A stretch of 64,000 bases of DNA from Chelydra serpentina (lineage: Eukaryota; Chordata; Testudines; Chelydridae): assembly GCA_037349315.1 (NCBI GenBank), contig JBAIAC010000004.1:40675001-40739000 (forward strand). Direction: 5' to 3'. Shown in pieces: positions 45,667-58,249 of this stretch. The notes below the pieces were generated by a model. That model worked only from the letters and a program-made list of their open reading frames with translations. It did no database searches and was not told the DNA's origin. Every line of letters starts with the position of its first letter. Within the stretch, counting starts at the first letter, position 1. The translations under genes and the position numbers were made by a program.

Positions 45667-47562
45667 GGACCTTAAAGACCTCTAAGGATGGAGATTCCAC
45701 CACCTCCCTTGGTAACCCATTCCAGTGCTTCACCACCCTCCTAGTGAAATAGTGTTTCCTAATATCCAACCTAGACCTCCCACACTGCAACTTGAGACCA
45801 TTGCTCCTTGTTCTGTCATCTGCCACTACTGAGAACAGCCGAGCTCTATCCTCATTGGAACCCCCCTTCAGGTAGTTGAAGGCTGCTATCACATCCCCCC
45901 CTTACTCTTCTCTTCTGCAGACTGAACAAGCCCAGTTCACTTTGTCTCTCCTCATAAGTCATGTAGCCTAGCCCCCTAATAATTTCCATTGCCCTCCGCT
46001 GGACTCTCTCCAATTTGTCCACATCCTTTCTGTAGTGGGGGCTCCAAAACTGGACACAATACCCCAGAGGTGGCCTCACCAGTGCCGAATAAAGGGGAAT
46101 AATCACTTCCCTAGATCTGCTGGCAATGCTCCTACTAATGCAGCCCAATATGCTGTTAGCTGTCTTGGCAACAAGGGCACACTACTGACTCATATCCAGC
46201 TTCTCATCCCCAGGTCCTTTTATGCAGAACTGGTGCTTAGCTAGTTGGTCCCCAGCCTGTAGCGGTGCAAGGGATTCTTCCATCCTAAGTGCAGGACTCT
46301 GCACTTGTCATTGTTGAACCTCATCAGATTTCTTTTGGCCCAATCCTCCAATTTGTCTAGGTCACTGGGGACCCTATCCCTACACTCCAGCGTATCTACC
46401 TCTTCCTCCATCTTAGTGTCATCTGCAAACTTGCTGAGGGTTCAACCATCTCATCATCCAGATTATTAATAAAGATGTTGAACAAAACCGGCCCCAGGAC
46501 AGACCCTTGGGGCACTCCGCTTGATACCGGCTGCCAACTAGACATCGAGCCATTGATCACTACCCATTGAGCCCGACAATTTAGCCAGCTTTCTATCCAC
46601 CTTATAGTCCATTCAGCCAATCCATACTTTTTTAACTTGCTGACAAGAATACTGTGAGAGACCATATCAAAAGCTTTGCTAAAGTCAAGCTATATCACAT
46701 CCACTGCTTTCCCCATATCCACAGAGTCAGTTATCTCATCATAGAAGGCAATCAGTTTGGTCAGGCATGACTTGCCCATGGTGAATCCATGTTGACTGTT
46801 CCTGTTCACCTTCCTCTCCTCCAAGTGCTTCAAAATGGTTTCCTTGAGGACTTGTTCCATGATTTTTCCAGGGACTGAGGTGAGGCTGACGGGTCTATAG
46901 TTCCCTGGATTCTCCTTCTTCCCTTTTTAAAAAATGGGCACTATATTTGCCTGTTTCCAATCATCCGGCACCTCCCCCAATCACCACGAGCTTTCAAAGA
47001 TAATGGCTGGTGGCTCTGAAATCACATCAGCAAATTCCCTCAGCACCCTCGGATGCATTAGATCTGGACCCATGGAATTGTGCATGTCCAGCTTTTCAAA
47101 ATAGTCCTTAACCTGTTCTTTCAGCACTGAGGGCTGCTCACCTCCTCCTACAGTGTAGTAGTTTGCTCTTGTGCCTTTAATAATGTCTCTTTGAACAACT
47201 GCCAACTGTCTTCAATTGTTTTTCTCCTTAAACTTGTTTCCCATGGGATCTTACCTACCAACTCCCTGAGTTTGCTAAAGTCTGCCTTCTTGAAATCCAT
47301 TATCTTTATTGTGCTGTTTTCCCTCCTATCTTTTCATGATCACTTTCACCTAAGCTACCTTCCACTTTCAAATTCTCAACCAGTTCCTCCCTATTTGTCA
47401 AAATCAAATCAAGAACAGCCTCTCCCCTACTCGTGTTCTCTGTGCACTGCTGTGGTATTTTTCCAACAGATGTCTGGGTAGTTGAAGTTGTCCATCACCA
47501 CCAAGTCCTCTTCTTCCTGGTTAGGTGGTCTGTAATAGACCCCTACCATGAAGATTTATCTA
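45667..47562 (-). mobile_element. CR1 LINE lacking its 3' end, abutting another CR1
   Basis: The minus strand shows the usual CR1 C-terminal region ([20 protein letters not shown], 45892-45667) and [18 protein letters not shown] (46148-45852). Further upstream come [19 protein letters not shown] (46665-46396) and the linker toward the endonuclease domain, ending near 47562. The roughly 115-base 3' end is missing, and the copy begins exactly where the other CR1 stops. It is closest to the copy at 36064-37242 but with several stops and frame changes. Confidence 0.85.
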
Positions 47563-47564
47563 TT

Positions 47565-49325
47565 TATCTTTCATATTCTTACTTTCTGACTACTTCCTTT
47601 TACTGGTACCATCAGCTGCAACCATCTCTGAGCTATGCATCATAGAGATCTTCCATATCTGAGCTGATTGCTATGGTTATGTTTTATGGACAACCTGTGA
47701 TGTGCTGGGCCTTCAGGATATATAAATGAGGGCACTTTTACTGTTAGGCTAATGTTGACTCATGCTTATACATAATACCTATCTTTACTAAACCCACATC
47801 CTCTGGTTGTTGCTCATGTTACAATTAGACATGAATCTGGTGCCCTTTACACTTTCCTCTTTAGGAGTAATTTTCAGGATAACTTTTTCTCTTCCACACT
47901 TTTTTTTTTCCTACAAAGGGGATGATTGAGGCCTTGCTTTTCTTTTTACAGATGACGTACTCATCTATAATCTTTTCTGGGTTATCTGTTGTTCTGTTTC
48001 CTTAAAAATAAAGTGCTCTCTCTCTGTCTTTCTTTCTCGTACTTTATGTTTCTTTCTCTCATACTTATCACCCTGTCTCTTTGCTTCTCAGTTTTCATGG
48101 CCTATCAATCCTCTACGTCACTTACTCTTTCATTCCAGGAAACGTCCATTTAAGCTGTCAGGGCTATTTTTTTCTCACATCCACTCTCCCTTTCCAAATT
48201 CTGTTTTCTTTTGTTTCTCTGTCTTATTTTAGGCCTTTTACTTCTCATCTCTCAAGCGCTCTTGTCTCCTATGTTCACTTCTCTCATGCTACTTGGCATC
48301 GCTCTTCCATTTAAATCCTCTGTTTCTTTTTGCGACATTGTTGTAACTGTTTCCGTTATTATGTATTGCTAGTTTGTGGCTTCACATAGAAAAATCTACT
48401 TTATCAGGTATACTTTAAAAATTATGGGATAGCAACAGCTATCTTAAACCTGTCTCTATGGGAAATACAATAAAGAAGGCATTCGTTGCCCACATGCAAT
48501 GCTGAGGTTCATTTTAATGTATACTAGACTATTTAAATTCCAAATGTGCCATCCTCAGTGTCACCTGACATCTCCTCATCTCATTTGCTCTTCTCTGAAC
48601 TTAGGCTACTACCACTCAGTCTTACAATGATGCTCACTCATTACTTCCTTTGCCTTGTCCTCTGTTTACTTCCAACATCACTATTTGGTCCACCCACTAT
48701 CATTAGAGTATATGACTAGAAGGGAGAAAGAAAGGACTCAGTCCGCAAACTCCTTCCCCATAGCCCAGCTTCACAAGCACAGCACCTGTAATGAAACTTA
48801 ATCTTTAAAAGGTTCTGTTCAGTTGTAAAAAGGTGAACCCATAATGTCTGAGTAGGGTTTACAGTTTTTGGAATGCATTTTTCCTCTCTATTCATGTTTA
48901 AAAATAAAAATGGCTGAAAATAGTGGGCTCAAAACAGACCTGAGTCCAGACTCTGATTCTCATTTATTTTGATAAAAACATGGAGTAAGTCAGTAGAGTT
49001 CGAATTAGATGACAGGGCCTATAGCAAACTGTCTAGACTTATTCCAGATTTACAGGTCATTGAATTTACTCCAGACAGCAAGTCAATTGAATTATTCCAG
49101 ATTTACCTTTGTGTAACGACACTGACAGCAGCAGAGTTGTGTTCACTTACACCTAGTTGTATTAAAATTAGTACTTTGAATCATACATGTTGCCATAAGT
49201 GGAAGCATGGGCTCCCTCCCAAACTAAATTTGAAATGTGTGCAGTAAATGGTACAAAACTGTTATGCCACCAGCCAGTATTGCTGATATGAGGTCATTTG
49301 CCATGTTAAATTATATGGGGGTCTT
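47565..49325. other. No recognised gene or repeat
   Basis: Pyrimidine-rich stretches (about 47880-48330, CTTTCTCTC-type text) produce open frames on the plus strand without motifs. Confidence 0.35.
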
Positions 49326-49327
49326 AC

Positions 49328-49545
49328 GTATGCAGTGTTGTTGTACCCATGTTGGTCCCAGCATATTAGAGAGACAAGGTGGGTGAGGTAATATCTTTCA
49401 GTGGACCGAATTCTGTTGGTGAGAGAGAGAAACTTCCGAGCTACACAGAGCTCTCCTGAAGAAGAGCTCTATGTAGCTCAAAAGCTCTCTCACCAACAGA
49501 AATTGGCCCAATAGAAGATATTTCCTCACCCACCTTGCCTCTCTA
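49328..49545. mobile_element. Palindromic PLE-like short element (family B), copy 2
   Basis: Left end GTTGTTGTACCCATGTTGGTC. Arms GGTGGGTGAGGTAATATC and, inverted, GATATTTCCTCACCCACC. The centre has CCTGAAGAAGAGCTC, but the outer stem of the hammerhead-like fold no longer pairs. Confidence 0.65.
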
Positions 49546-49735
49546 ATGAGGGTCTTATAACTCTTGTGGCCTCTGAAATTCTGAAGGCTTGGTTGTGGAC
49601 TTTAGACTATTTCCTGTTAATTTAGCTTGATGTTGTTATTAGTATATGTGTATATTAAAGAAAGTTTGCTATTTCATTTAAGTCAAAGCACCTTGACATG
49701 TTATTTAAACCATCAGGAAATGCAAACCCTCTAAG

Positions 49736-50376
49736 CAGGGCTGTCCTTATGATTTATGGGGCCCTACACAGTATTATTAAACTGGGGGGAAGGATAGCTC
49801 AGTGGTTTGAGCCTTGGCCTGCTAAACTCAGTGTTGTGAGTTCAATCCTTGAGGGGGCCATTTAGGGATCTGGGGCAAAAATTGGGGATTGGTCCTGCTT
49901 TGAGCAGGGGGTTGGACTAGATGACCTCCTAAGGTCCCTTCCAACCCTGATATTCTATGATTCTATGCCCGATGGCAGCCTAGGGTGGGATGGATGAGGC
50001 AGCAAAGGATACTAAGCCACCTGGCCCACCTCACAGTGGTGAAGAGTCACAGTTGCCCACAGAGAGCCCCGTACCCTCTTCTCCCTCTCGCAGAATGTGC
50101 CACGCCGGTGCATTCGGCTCTGTGAATACGGCTCCTGCCTAAGGAGACTGCAGCACGCATTGGGCGTGCAGGAGCCCACTCCCTCTTACCGGCTGTCATG
50201 GGCGGTGGGGGATGCTGCTGCTTGGGGAGGCTAGCTCCCCAGCCCACCTCTTCTGCCTGTGACCCTGCCCATACTCCAGCCCTGCTCCGCCTGAGACACT
50301 AAGACCCAGGAGAGCCCCAAAGTTTTGGGTGCCCTATGCAGCCCTGTATGCTGCCTATGCCTAAAGGACGGCCCTG
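49736..50376. mobile_element. hAT element with near-perfect 8-bp target duplication
   Basis: CCTCTAAG (49728-49735) and CCTATAAG (50377-50384) flank it, seven of eight bases alike. Ends CAGGGCTGTCCTTATG and CCTAAAGGACGGCCCTG are inverted repeats with a few differences. Inner text GGGGCCCTACACAG and TGCCCTATGCAGCCC also pairs. A CryI-type SINE is nested at 49785-49967. No transposase remains. Confidence 0.8.
49785..49967 (+). mobile_element. tRNA-derived SINE with CR1-like tail (CryI / tortoise PolIII SINE type)
   Basis: The head GATAGCTCAGTGGTTTGAGC carries an RNA polymerase III A box, and GTGAGTTCAATCC an imperfect B box, in tRNA spacing. A linker with GGGGCCATTTAGGG follows. The tail, with GGTCCTGCTTTGAGCAGGGG and GGACTAGATGACCTCC and ending TATTCTATGATTCTATG, is the CR1 3' end, so CR1 proteins presumably mobilised it. 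This composite is characteristic of cryptodiran turtles and is the best taxonomic clue in the window. Confidence 0.9.
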
Positions 50377-50385
50377 CCTATAAGT

Positions 50386-52185
50386 TAATGAAGCAGCACT
50401 AGGATTTTGAGTCATCTGATGTAAGACTCCTTTGCTTTAAGATGAGACAAATGCAGTATTGCAGATAGCTTTCCAAGATTTAGTAGAATAAGAGAGACCT
50501 GAATAACATGCTTTGGAATGTATGGTCTTGGAGTATATAAAACTTAGTTTGCCACAGATGCCTGGTCTTAGAGGAAAGCATTTTCACATTACAATGAAAG
50601 CATTTGTCATGGCATTAGTTTTTCTCTATGCATGGGGCACTCTGGGCTGATGGGCATACAATTTGTACCCATGACACTACCCACGTGACATGAGAGCTGT
50701 GGCATGGTTTGGAAGCGGAGTGTGACTGATAAATACATAAAAGAAGGGAAAACTGAGAGGAAGAAAAGAAGATTCTGCCCTAAAAAAATTTATTTTTTGC
50801 TTTTAAGGGCAAATACATGATACTGATGTTTATTAACAGTATGGAAATAGTGAGTAACCAAGACAAAGGAGTTCTACAGGGGCTGAGGAAAATACTACGT
50901 TTGTAGGAAAAAATGGATAACATTTTCCTATATGCCTTTAAAGAAAGAATTTGTCTATAAATTAAAAAAGGTACAGCACACCAGATGTTTTATAACAATT
51001 GGTTATGTATTAAAAAGTGAGCTACTGTTTTGGTCTTTGAAGTGAGAAATAAAATGAGTTCTGATTGTTTCTGATCTGCAACAGCATTGACCTGTTTTTC
51101 CAATGAATGTGAAATAACAGGGTCTGTGGTCTTGCCAAAAATGTTACTTTATTGCAAATTTCAAAGACATTTATTGCTCTGTATGTGATAAATTTGTATT
51201 TCTTCTAATGTCAAGGGCACAGTGTTCAGTCTTTGGCCAACTCCTCCCATTTAACGGGATTTACATGGGTGTAACTGAAAGGAGAATTTGTCCTCTTCTA
51301 CCCTGCCTGCTATTTTCATCACTTGATCCAAAAGCTAAAAAGTAGCATTAAATCAAGAAAATCCTGTGAAAATTCTTGTATAAAGTGTTGCAGCCCACCT
51401 ACAGTGTGATACTTAGTGAGATGAAAGGGTGTTAAGTTATGAGTGCCTTGTGCTTTCAAAAGAAACCTTGTTCCTTATATTGAAAACAAAGATAACTAAC
51501 ATAGTTCAATTACACTCAACAGTACTTGAAAATCTCTCTCTATTGATGTAATGTAATTTTTGTTTAGAAAATACAGTATTTGTGTGCATTATATAATAGT
51601 GCTGGAATGCCCCCTGTTGGAAAATGTTTGTTAGGGGGTGTTGTCATGTGCATATTTCCATATACTACCTAGGTTAATAAGCCTGCATATTTTTTCGCTT
51701 TTGAATTTAAATGAGGTTCAAGGGGTTATTTTATTCCTTTCTCCCCTATTTTAGCACACTCAATGTCACCATGTCCAAGTTCCTCAGTTCCTATAATTCT
51801 TATATGTGGTTTGCAGCACTCAAATTATATGGAATTGCCCAAAAAAGGGCCATTTTTGTTCTTTTCCCTCTTAAATCATTAAAAACTACATATAAAAATT
51901 CAGAAATAGAAAATATTCCAACAAAAAGACAAGAGCAGAGTTATCATTCTTCCTTTATTCCCGGCATAGCCTCAAACACATACCTGTATCCCAATGATTA
52001 CTCTATGCAGCTAAATTTAAATGAAAATAGTGTATGCAAACCAGTCAGGTAACGTCACATAAATACAATTAAGTAGCTCCTGCCACATTCTTCTCTCGGT
52101 TACTCTGTTAAAGATACTGGGGTTGCACTGCTGCAACTGAGAGCAGAATGTGGCCCCTAAACTTTAGCAATATGAACCTTTGTCA
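50386..52185. other. No recognised gene or repeat
   Basis: AT-rich. A 113-codon open frame (51711-52052) has no recognisable domain and is bracketed by AT-rich text. Confidence 0.35.
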
Positions 52186-52197
52186 GGCAGCAATATT

Positions 52198-52321
52198 TAG
52201 CGTGACCAGACAGCAAATGTGAAAAATCGAGACAGGGGATGGGGGGTAATAGGAGCCTATATAAGAAAAAGACCCCAAAATCGGGACTGTCCCTATAAAA
52301 TTGGGACATCTGGTCACCCTA
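52198..52321. mobile_element. 124-bp hAT MITE
   Basis: Target copies GCAATATT (52190-52197) and GTAATATT (52322-52329) differ at one base. Ends TAGCGTGACCAGA and TCTGGTCACCCTA are inverted repeats. Interior arms (AAATCGAGACAGG and ATCGGGACTGTCCC) also pair, making the element one long hairpin. Confidence 0.9.
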
Positions 52322-52934
52322 GTAATATTCAGCATACTGCTCATTTTTATTTGAAAATGATGGTTATATAAGCACTCTAGTTTCAGGGGAGAATGAGGAA
52401 GACAATTTGTTGGCTGGATAAATATTTGCAATATATTAATAGCAAGGATTAAACAAATGAGAATGAAGGTTGGACTCAATTATTCTAATAGTAAACTTTA
52501 TTTTAAGCAACTATTATAAAAACATGCCAATTTGTTCCTCTTTGGAGGAGGTCCTTTAAGTGGTCTGGAGCTGGGTTGTAGCTTCAAGATATTAGTAAGT
52601 GATGTCTTCAAGCAATTTCAAAAAGTTTATCATTAGGGCCATGCCCACCAGACAGCACCAAACTCAAGGTTTTGGGGTAGTTTTATTGCAAACTTTGGGG
52701 TCTGTTCTAGAGTCTTTGCTCAGGCAAACTCCCCATATGGAAAAGTCCTATAGAATTTAATAGACAATGATAACCTAGCATCATCCTAGAATATTATTGC
52801 TGATATAGAACTCTCTAAGATGATTAAAAAACCCTATACAAAGAATATAGTTTTGTGTTATATTCTATGGGCTTTAAGGTTTCTTTGTTTTGTTTTGGGA
52901 AGTGATATAAAACTTCATGTTTCAAGGCATAAGC

Positions 52935-53123
52935 CAACCTCTACCTGAATGGGGTTACGAAAAATCTTTCCCTGTATTTAGGTTATTCCATAACTGCCTA
53001 TTGCAGAATTTCTTGCACCTTCCTCTGTAGCATCTGGTACTGGCACTGTTCAAAAGAAGCTACTGGACTAGATGGACCACTGCATGGTATCCACTGGAGG
53101 GATCCGGTATGTCAATTCCTATG
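52935..53123 (+). mobile_element. CR1-group LINE 3' end (older subfamily)
   Basis: Text with TTCTTGCACCTTCCTCTG, CATCTGGTACTGGCACTG and GGACTAGATGGACCACTG, ending near CAATTCCTATG, fits a CR1-group 3' end distinct from the young subfamily. Confidence 0.6.
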
Positions 53124-53730
53124 TTGCTAATCTCTCTCTCGTGGACCATAGGGTTTTCACCACTGCATTCCAGCTCTCTCTGTTTCTAATAGAACCCCAT
53201 TACATTTCTATAGTACCCTATTAACTTATATTAAACATAGAACTTTTCATAAAATAAGAACTGCCCAAGTTGTCAGAGTTTCAAAACCTGTGCTCTGAGG
53301 CCCACCCCTTTGGCCAGGTTTCAAAGCATGGACTCCGGCGTGAGCTTGACTATCTGCACTGTTATTTTTAGCCCCATAGAGTGAGCCCTGGGAACCCAAA
53401 TCAGTTGACCTAGGCTCTGAGACTCACTGCTTTGGGTTTTGTTTTGCAGTGCAGACATACTCTTAGTCACATGGTACTGTTTCTGCTACGTGATTGGATG
53501 ACTGAGACATTTCAAACTGGAGAACAACAAATGAAGTGTTTCAAAGTAAATTTGCAGATAACTAAATCAAGCATGCTAAAATATATGAATAATTTAGTAT
53601 CTATTAACATTTTATGAGTAAACCGGTGATAGTTTGCATCCTTGCAAAGACGGATGAATAAACTTGTCACTTTATAACTTTTCACTTTGTAAACTTGCAA
53701 CAAAAGTATTACCAAATCACTTTTTTATTA

Positions 53731-54210
53731 TGTGATACAGGAGGGCCAGGGAGCAGTGGGAGAGGCGAGATAGATAAGCCCTAGGCTAATTAAGGCATGG
53801 TTCCTGTAGACTAGGGAAGGTTACTACAGGCTAATTGGAGCACCTGTAGTCAATTAAGGCCCTGTCAGGAACCTAATAAACCCCCCCTGCTCCTGGCAGT
53901 CAGGGTGGGTGATGAAGGAGAGAGGATTGGAGCTGTGTTGGTGAGACTTAAAAGACCAGAGAACTAAAATAAGGGAGACCCTGCCCCAGTGTCTAAGGAC
54001 TGAGTGTAAGAAACCTGCAGGGGTTGAGAGGGGCTGGGGCTCAGAGTGTGGAGTAAACTCAAACCCCTCTCCTGCTTCCCTCCTCTACCACTTTCCTGGG
54101 CCACTAGTGGGGCCCTTGATGCACCAAGAGCAGGGGCAAGGGGTGGCATCTTAGCCACTACCAAGAAAAGCGTGGGACCCAACATTGGCCATTTGGTCAC
54201 AATTGGTATT
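53731..54210 (+). mobile_element. Probable LTR retrotransposon fragment
   Basis: Starts TGTGATACAGGAGGGCC. The body has GGCTAATTAAGGCATGG and GTCAATTAAGGCCCTG, then CTAATAAACCC as a possible polyadenylation or TATA region, then a purine-rich stretch to about 54000. The following text (to about 54210) may be leader sequence. No matching second LTR is present. Confidence 0.45.
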
Positions 54211-54214
54211 ATTT

Positions 54215-55230
54215 GACCAGATCTAGTTGAGAGGATTAGCAAAATAATGACTCCTGTCGCAAGGGTGGAACTGTCATTATAACTTAGCTTGATGCTCACA
54301 TAATTTAAAATAAAGGATGTTCTTATGTATGTAGTTCTAGAGACCCGTGCCATGGTTTTGAGCATATGATGTAGCTATGTTGGCTCTTTTTGCAGTGGCC
54401 CTGAGTGGAAGAGAGTATATTGTACAGGCAAACTCATTCTGTATGATTTGTAGGAAAATATTCCCATTATAAAAGGGCTGAGGCTATGGGAAATTATTCA
54501 CTGTACTAGAAACTGGAAATAATTGAAGTGCAAATTGCTATTCTCTTCTGGAATTACCTAGCATGGAATAAAAAAACACCTTTTATTATTATAGAAAGCC
54601 AAATGTGTCAAATCTTACCCTTTTCTGGGTGTTTGGCTTTATTCATGAAAGGAACTGAAATGAAATAAAACAATCCAGCCCCAGACTTCTCAGCCGTGGC
54701 TGCTCCCAGTATTTCTTCTTGTGGACTGCACAGCCCATACTCCAGGTCTAATCTCTCTCTCTCTTCAGAGAACCACTCCCTTATATCCAGCTGGGCTAAC
54801 AGGCCACCTGATTCAGTGAGTTAGAAAAATCCATTTTACCCTGTTCCAGCAGACCCAGTGCCTACTGACAGGACAAGCTGTTTCACAAAAACACTGCCAG
54901 CCTGGAATAGGATGTTTGTGTGAAAACTATCTTTGTTGCTACACTTTATGGATTGAATTTTGCCCCTTTTCTGTTCATGAATGACTCACAAACAGAAACA
55001 GATTTTTTAATATTGATTTGATCTGTTTTTCTGTTCTAGCCGATTCATGGTACATATAACAACATTTTGTATTGTAGGCAGTTTGTTTTTCAAAACACAA
55101 GGCTGGTGTTTCTGTAAAGCAACATTACTATAAAACATGGCACATGTATCTATTTCAATTGTAATTTGGCATGGTCTCCTCTTCTTGCTGTCCCTGTTGA
55201 TTGTACTTGCCCTATTTTCTTTTCTCTCTG
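54215..55230. other. No recognised gene or repeat
   Basis: Unremarkable apart from a CTCTCTCTCT run near 54755. Confidence 0.35.
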
Positions 55231-55236
55231 CTGCAG

Positions 55237-55419
55237 AATTGAAGCCAGTACTTTGACAACACATGTGATATGTATGTCACAGCTGTGGGACCCACATGCC
55301 AAACTCTGGAATGTGTTTTACCAGCAGCAGCAGCATGTGGGCTTATGTTCCTCCCTCGCTGGCTGGCTGATTCCTGCTTCTGCTCTAGTTTCACTGCAAG
55401 CTGTGGACTTGCGTAAGAG
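55237..55419 (+). CDS. Candidate internal exon of unknown gene
   Basis: A pyrimidine-rich tract (TTTTCTTTTCTCTCTGCTGCAG) ends in AG at 55236. The next 183 bases are open in the frame beginning ATT GAA GCC, reading EASTLTTHVICMSQLWD and later FYQQQQHVGLCSSLAGWLIP. They are followed by AAGAG|GTAAGA, a strong donor (a second donor, GC|GTAAGAG, lies seven bases earlier). The length, 183, is divisible by three, so the exon could be included or skipped without frame change. I do not recognise the peptide, and no neighbouring exon was found within the window. The minus strand is also open here, which weakens the case. Confidence 0.25.
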
Positions 55420-55424
55420 GTAAG

Positions 55425-56610
55425 ACTGACACCGTTGTCTTTTGATTTACATTTGATGGCATTTGAATGTTGGAAGTAGCATTTCTCCACAAACTTTTAA
55501 CAAGATGCATATAGAGTTGGTCAAATCGGTGTTACATCCATCCACCCTGAGACTGATTACTCCTTAAAGGGCCATTTATAAATCCAGAGTACGAACAAAC
55601 TAGAAATGACTAGACAACACTACAAAGTTCTTTGATGATAAAACAGAACATCTGCCCGAATCCATTTCTTTCTATCTAACCACTGTCTTCCTTCCTATCT
55701 TTCCAAATACGTAAGCTTAGCAGATCCCTCAATTTAAACTTAATGATAATTATCATTAATGTGGTGCAAGGTCATAGCAAATGAAATGATGTACATTATG
55801 CTATAGGAAACTACCAAATAATATGTAAGTGTAGAGTCAGGCTGAGATTTTCAAAAGTGGTTAAGGGAGGTTGGCGTCCAACTTCCATTGAAAGTCACTG
55901 GGATTTGGGTGCCTAACTATTGTCCATTGCCAGTGTGGTTAGAGAGCTATGTTTTACGCACCTTATGCTGTAAATACCTGGGTGCATAGTGCGGTGAATG
56001 TGGAGCTTAACTAAAGATTCACAGGGAAACATCTTATTTGAGCTGCTCATTTTAACTGTGTAAACCCTTATCTATCAAACACATAATAAACAGCTGGGAA
56101 GAATTTGCTTTTGTGGCATTATCTAGGACAGCTACTTCAACACACTTTGCTGCTGCTGCTGGCATTGCATGCAAGGGAAGCTATACTTTGATATCCTTCA
56201 ATTAGAGTGCTACTTGACATGCTTGGGTGATGATGATATGCTGAGGGCACAATCCAGTCTCTGACCTGTCAAGAGAACAAGCACTACATATATGTTTCCA
56301 CAGTGCATGATAAATCAGACATGTGCAAGAAAGAGAGAGGTGTTGTGCCACAGGTGTAAGGCTGCCAGTGACAGGCTGCCAGTGACATTCTGGGGTATCT
56401 GTTTTTAAAGTGACAGTCACATGAATGATTGTCACTTAGCTTTAGCTATAGTACATGTCCTTACATACATAGCTAGACCTCTCCTCTTTCACACACCGGT
56501 GTTATTTCAGTGATCATAACACATTATTTAGTATCTGTGTAGTCTCTGCCTCTCTTTCTTTCAGCTTTGTGCACTCTACAGTGGTTGGCTGTTACAATCA
56601 CTTGTTACAG
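55425..56610. other. Little recognised; one hairpin MITE
   Basis: At 55841-55945, GAGATTTTCAAAAGTGG and GGTGCCTAACTATTG with CATTGAAAGTCACTGG is a one-armed relative of the MITE at 39833-40230. Otherwise nothing assignable. Confidence 0.4.
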
Positions 56611-56621
56611 TTATCCATTGT

Positions 56622-57280
56622 TAGGGCCCTACCAAATTCACGGCCATGAAAAACACATAATGGACCATAAATCTGGTCTCCCCGTATGAAATCTGGTCTT
56701 TTGTGTGCTTTTATCCTACACTATACAGATTTAACAGTGGAGATCAGGGTTTCTCAAATTGTGGGTCCTGACCCAAAAGGGAGTTGCGGGGGGGTGGGTT
56801 GGCGGTGGGGAGGGAGGGGTCGCAAGGTTATTTTAGGGGGGGTCACAGTATTGCCACCCTTACTTCTGTGCTTCTTTCAGAGCTGGGTGGCCAGAGAGCA
56901 GCACTGAAGGCAGCGCCCCGCCAGCAGCAGCACAGAAGTGAGGGTGGCAATACCATACCAGGCCCTCCTTACTTCTGCGCTGCTGCTGGAGGGGGCGCTG
57001 CCTTCAGAGCTGGCTCCCGGCCAACAGCCACCGCTCTCCAGCTACCCAGCTCTGCAGGCAGCGCCATTGCCAGCAACAGCGCAGAAGTGAGGGTAGCAGT
57101 GCTGCAACGCCCCCCCCAATAACCTTGTGATCCCGACACAATTCCTTTTTGAGTCACGATCCCTACAATTACAACACTGTGACATTTCAAATTTCAATAT
57201 CTGAAATCATGAAATTAACGATTTTTAAAATCCTATGACTGTGAAATTGACCAAAATGGACTGAATTTAGCAGGGCTGTA
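56622..57280. mobile_element. hAT element with perfect 8-bp target duplication
   Basis: TCCATTGT precedes (56614-56621) and follows (57281-57288) the element. Ends TAGGGCCCTACCAAATTCA and TGAATTTAGCAGGGCTGTA are 19-base inverted repeats with four differences. Inside, GAAATCTGGTC-rich arms enclose a GC-rich core with repeated AGCAGCAGCGCAGAAGT-like text that appears forward and inverted. Frames in the core are alanine/glycine-rich artefacts. Confidence 0.9.
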
Positions 57281-57289
57281 TCCATTGTG

Positions 57290-58245
57290 TAACAAGCAAC
57301 TCAGCTTTGCATTACTTTCAGTTTTGTGTGGGGAAAAAAAATGAGCCCAAACAGGACATGGATCATCATCCATTGGGCCCACTGGTAAAATATTGCAGTA
57401 CTGATCGGTGTCAATAATATCTGAAGGGGAAGGTGATGCTAGGTTTTTCTACTCTGTTCTATTTTATTAAAAACGCTGTTATACAATACATGTAACTGCA
57501 CTGGTTCTAAAGCTCCATTTTTGTTACAACCTAGTTAATAATATTCTGGCCTTCATAAAGAACCTGGCAATCTTTAATTACTCAGAAAGCCCCTAGATAA
57601 GGAAATCAGGAAGGCACATGTTGAAATCCTTCCAAATTGCTAGTTTAAGTTAGTATCTGGCACCATGTGGGCACTCTGGGCAGCACACCACAAATACTTG
57701 CAGGTATACAGACCATTTGTATTGATGAGTCTGACTAATTTTAGCTTGAAAAAACAAACAAACAATCTGTGGTTTTGTTCAAAGATTGTACTTGAAGTCA
57801 ATTCTGAATGCCTTCTCAGAACCATTTAAACCAGAAGCTGCTGTTTTTGAGCTATACAAAAATGGATTTGAATATTACAGCCTTTAAAATAAATAAATAA
57901 ATACATCTCTTTGCTCATATGAAAAACAAACAAACCAAAGAACCAAGTCAATAGAGTCAACTGTGCCAACATTAAGTCAACTGATCCTTTAACATACCAC
58001 TAACACTTGTAATCACTTATTACAACTATAATAACTTAATAATAATGAATTCATTTCTATTTTCATACTGCACTATACTGTAGCAAAACTTCCATTATAA
58101 CCTCCTGTCTCTATACGCTCAAGTTTCTGATTTTTTTTGGACATTTCCATGAATGCTCTCAGTTCCAAATAATTTTATTTTTACAGTTTGCATAGAATAC
58201 GTTCATATGTTATAATAAAGTTAAAAGACCTTTTCTATTGTAAAA
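57290..58245. other. No recognised gene or repeat
   Basis: AT-rich with AAATAAATAAATAAAT near 57890. Confidence 0.35.
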
Positions 58246-58249
58246 TTGT

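Noticed and set aside
54061..54365. 133-codon minus frame near a possible LTR
   Set aside because: No retroviral motif; likely chance frame within LTR-leader sequence.
56784..57190. Alanine/glycine-rich frames on both strands
   Set aside because: They fall in the GC-rich inverted core of the hAT element 56622-57280.
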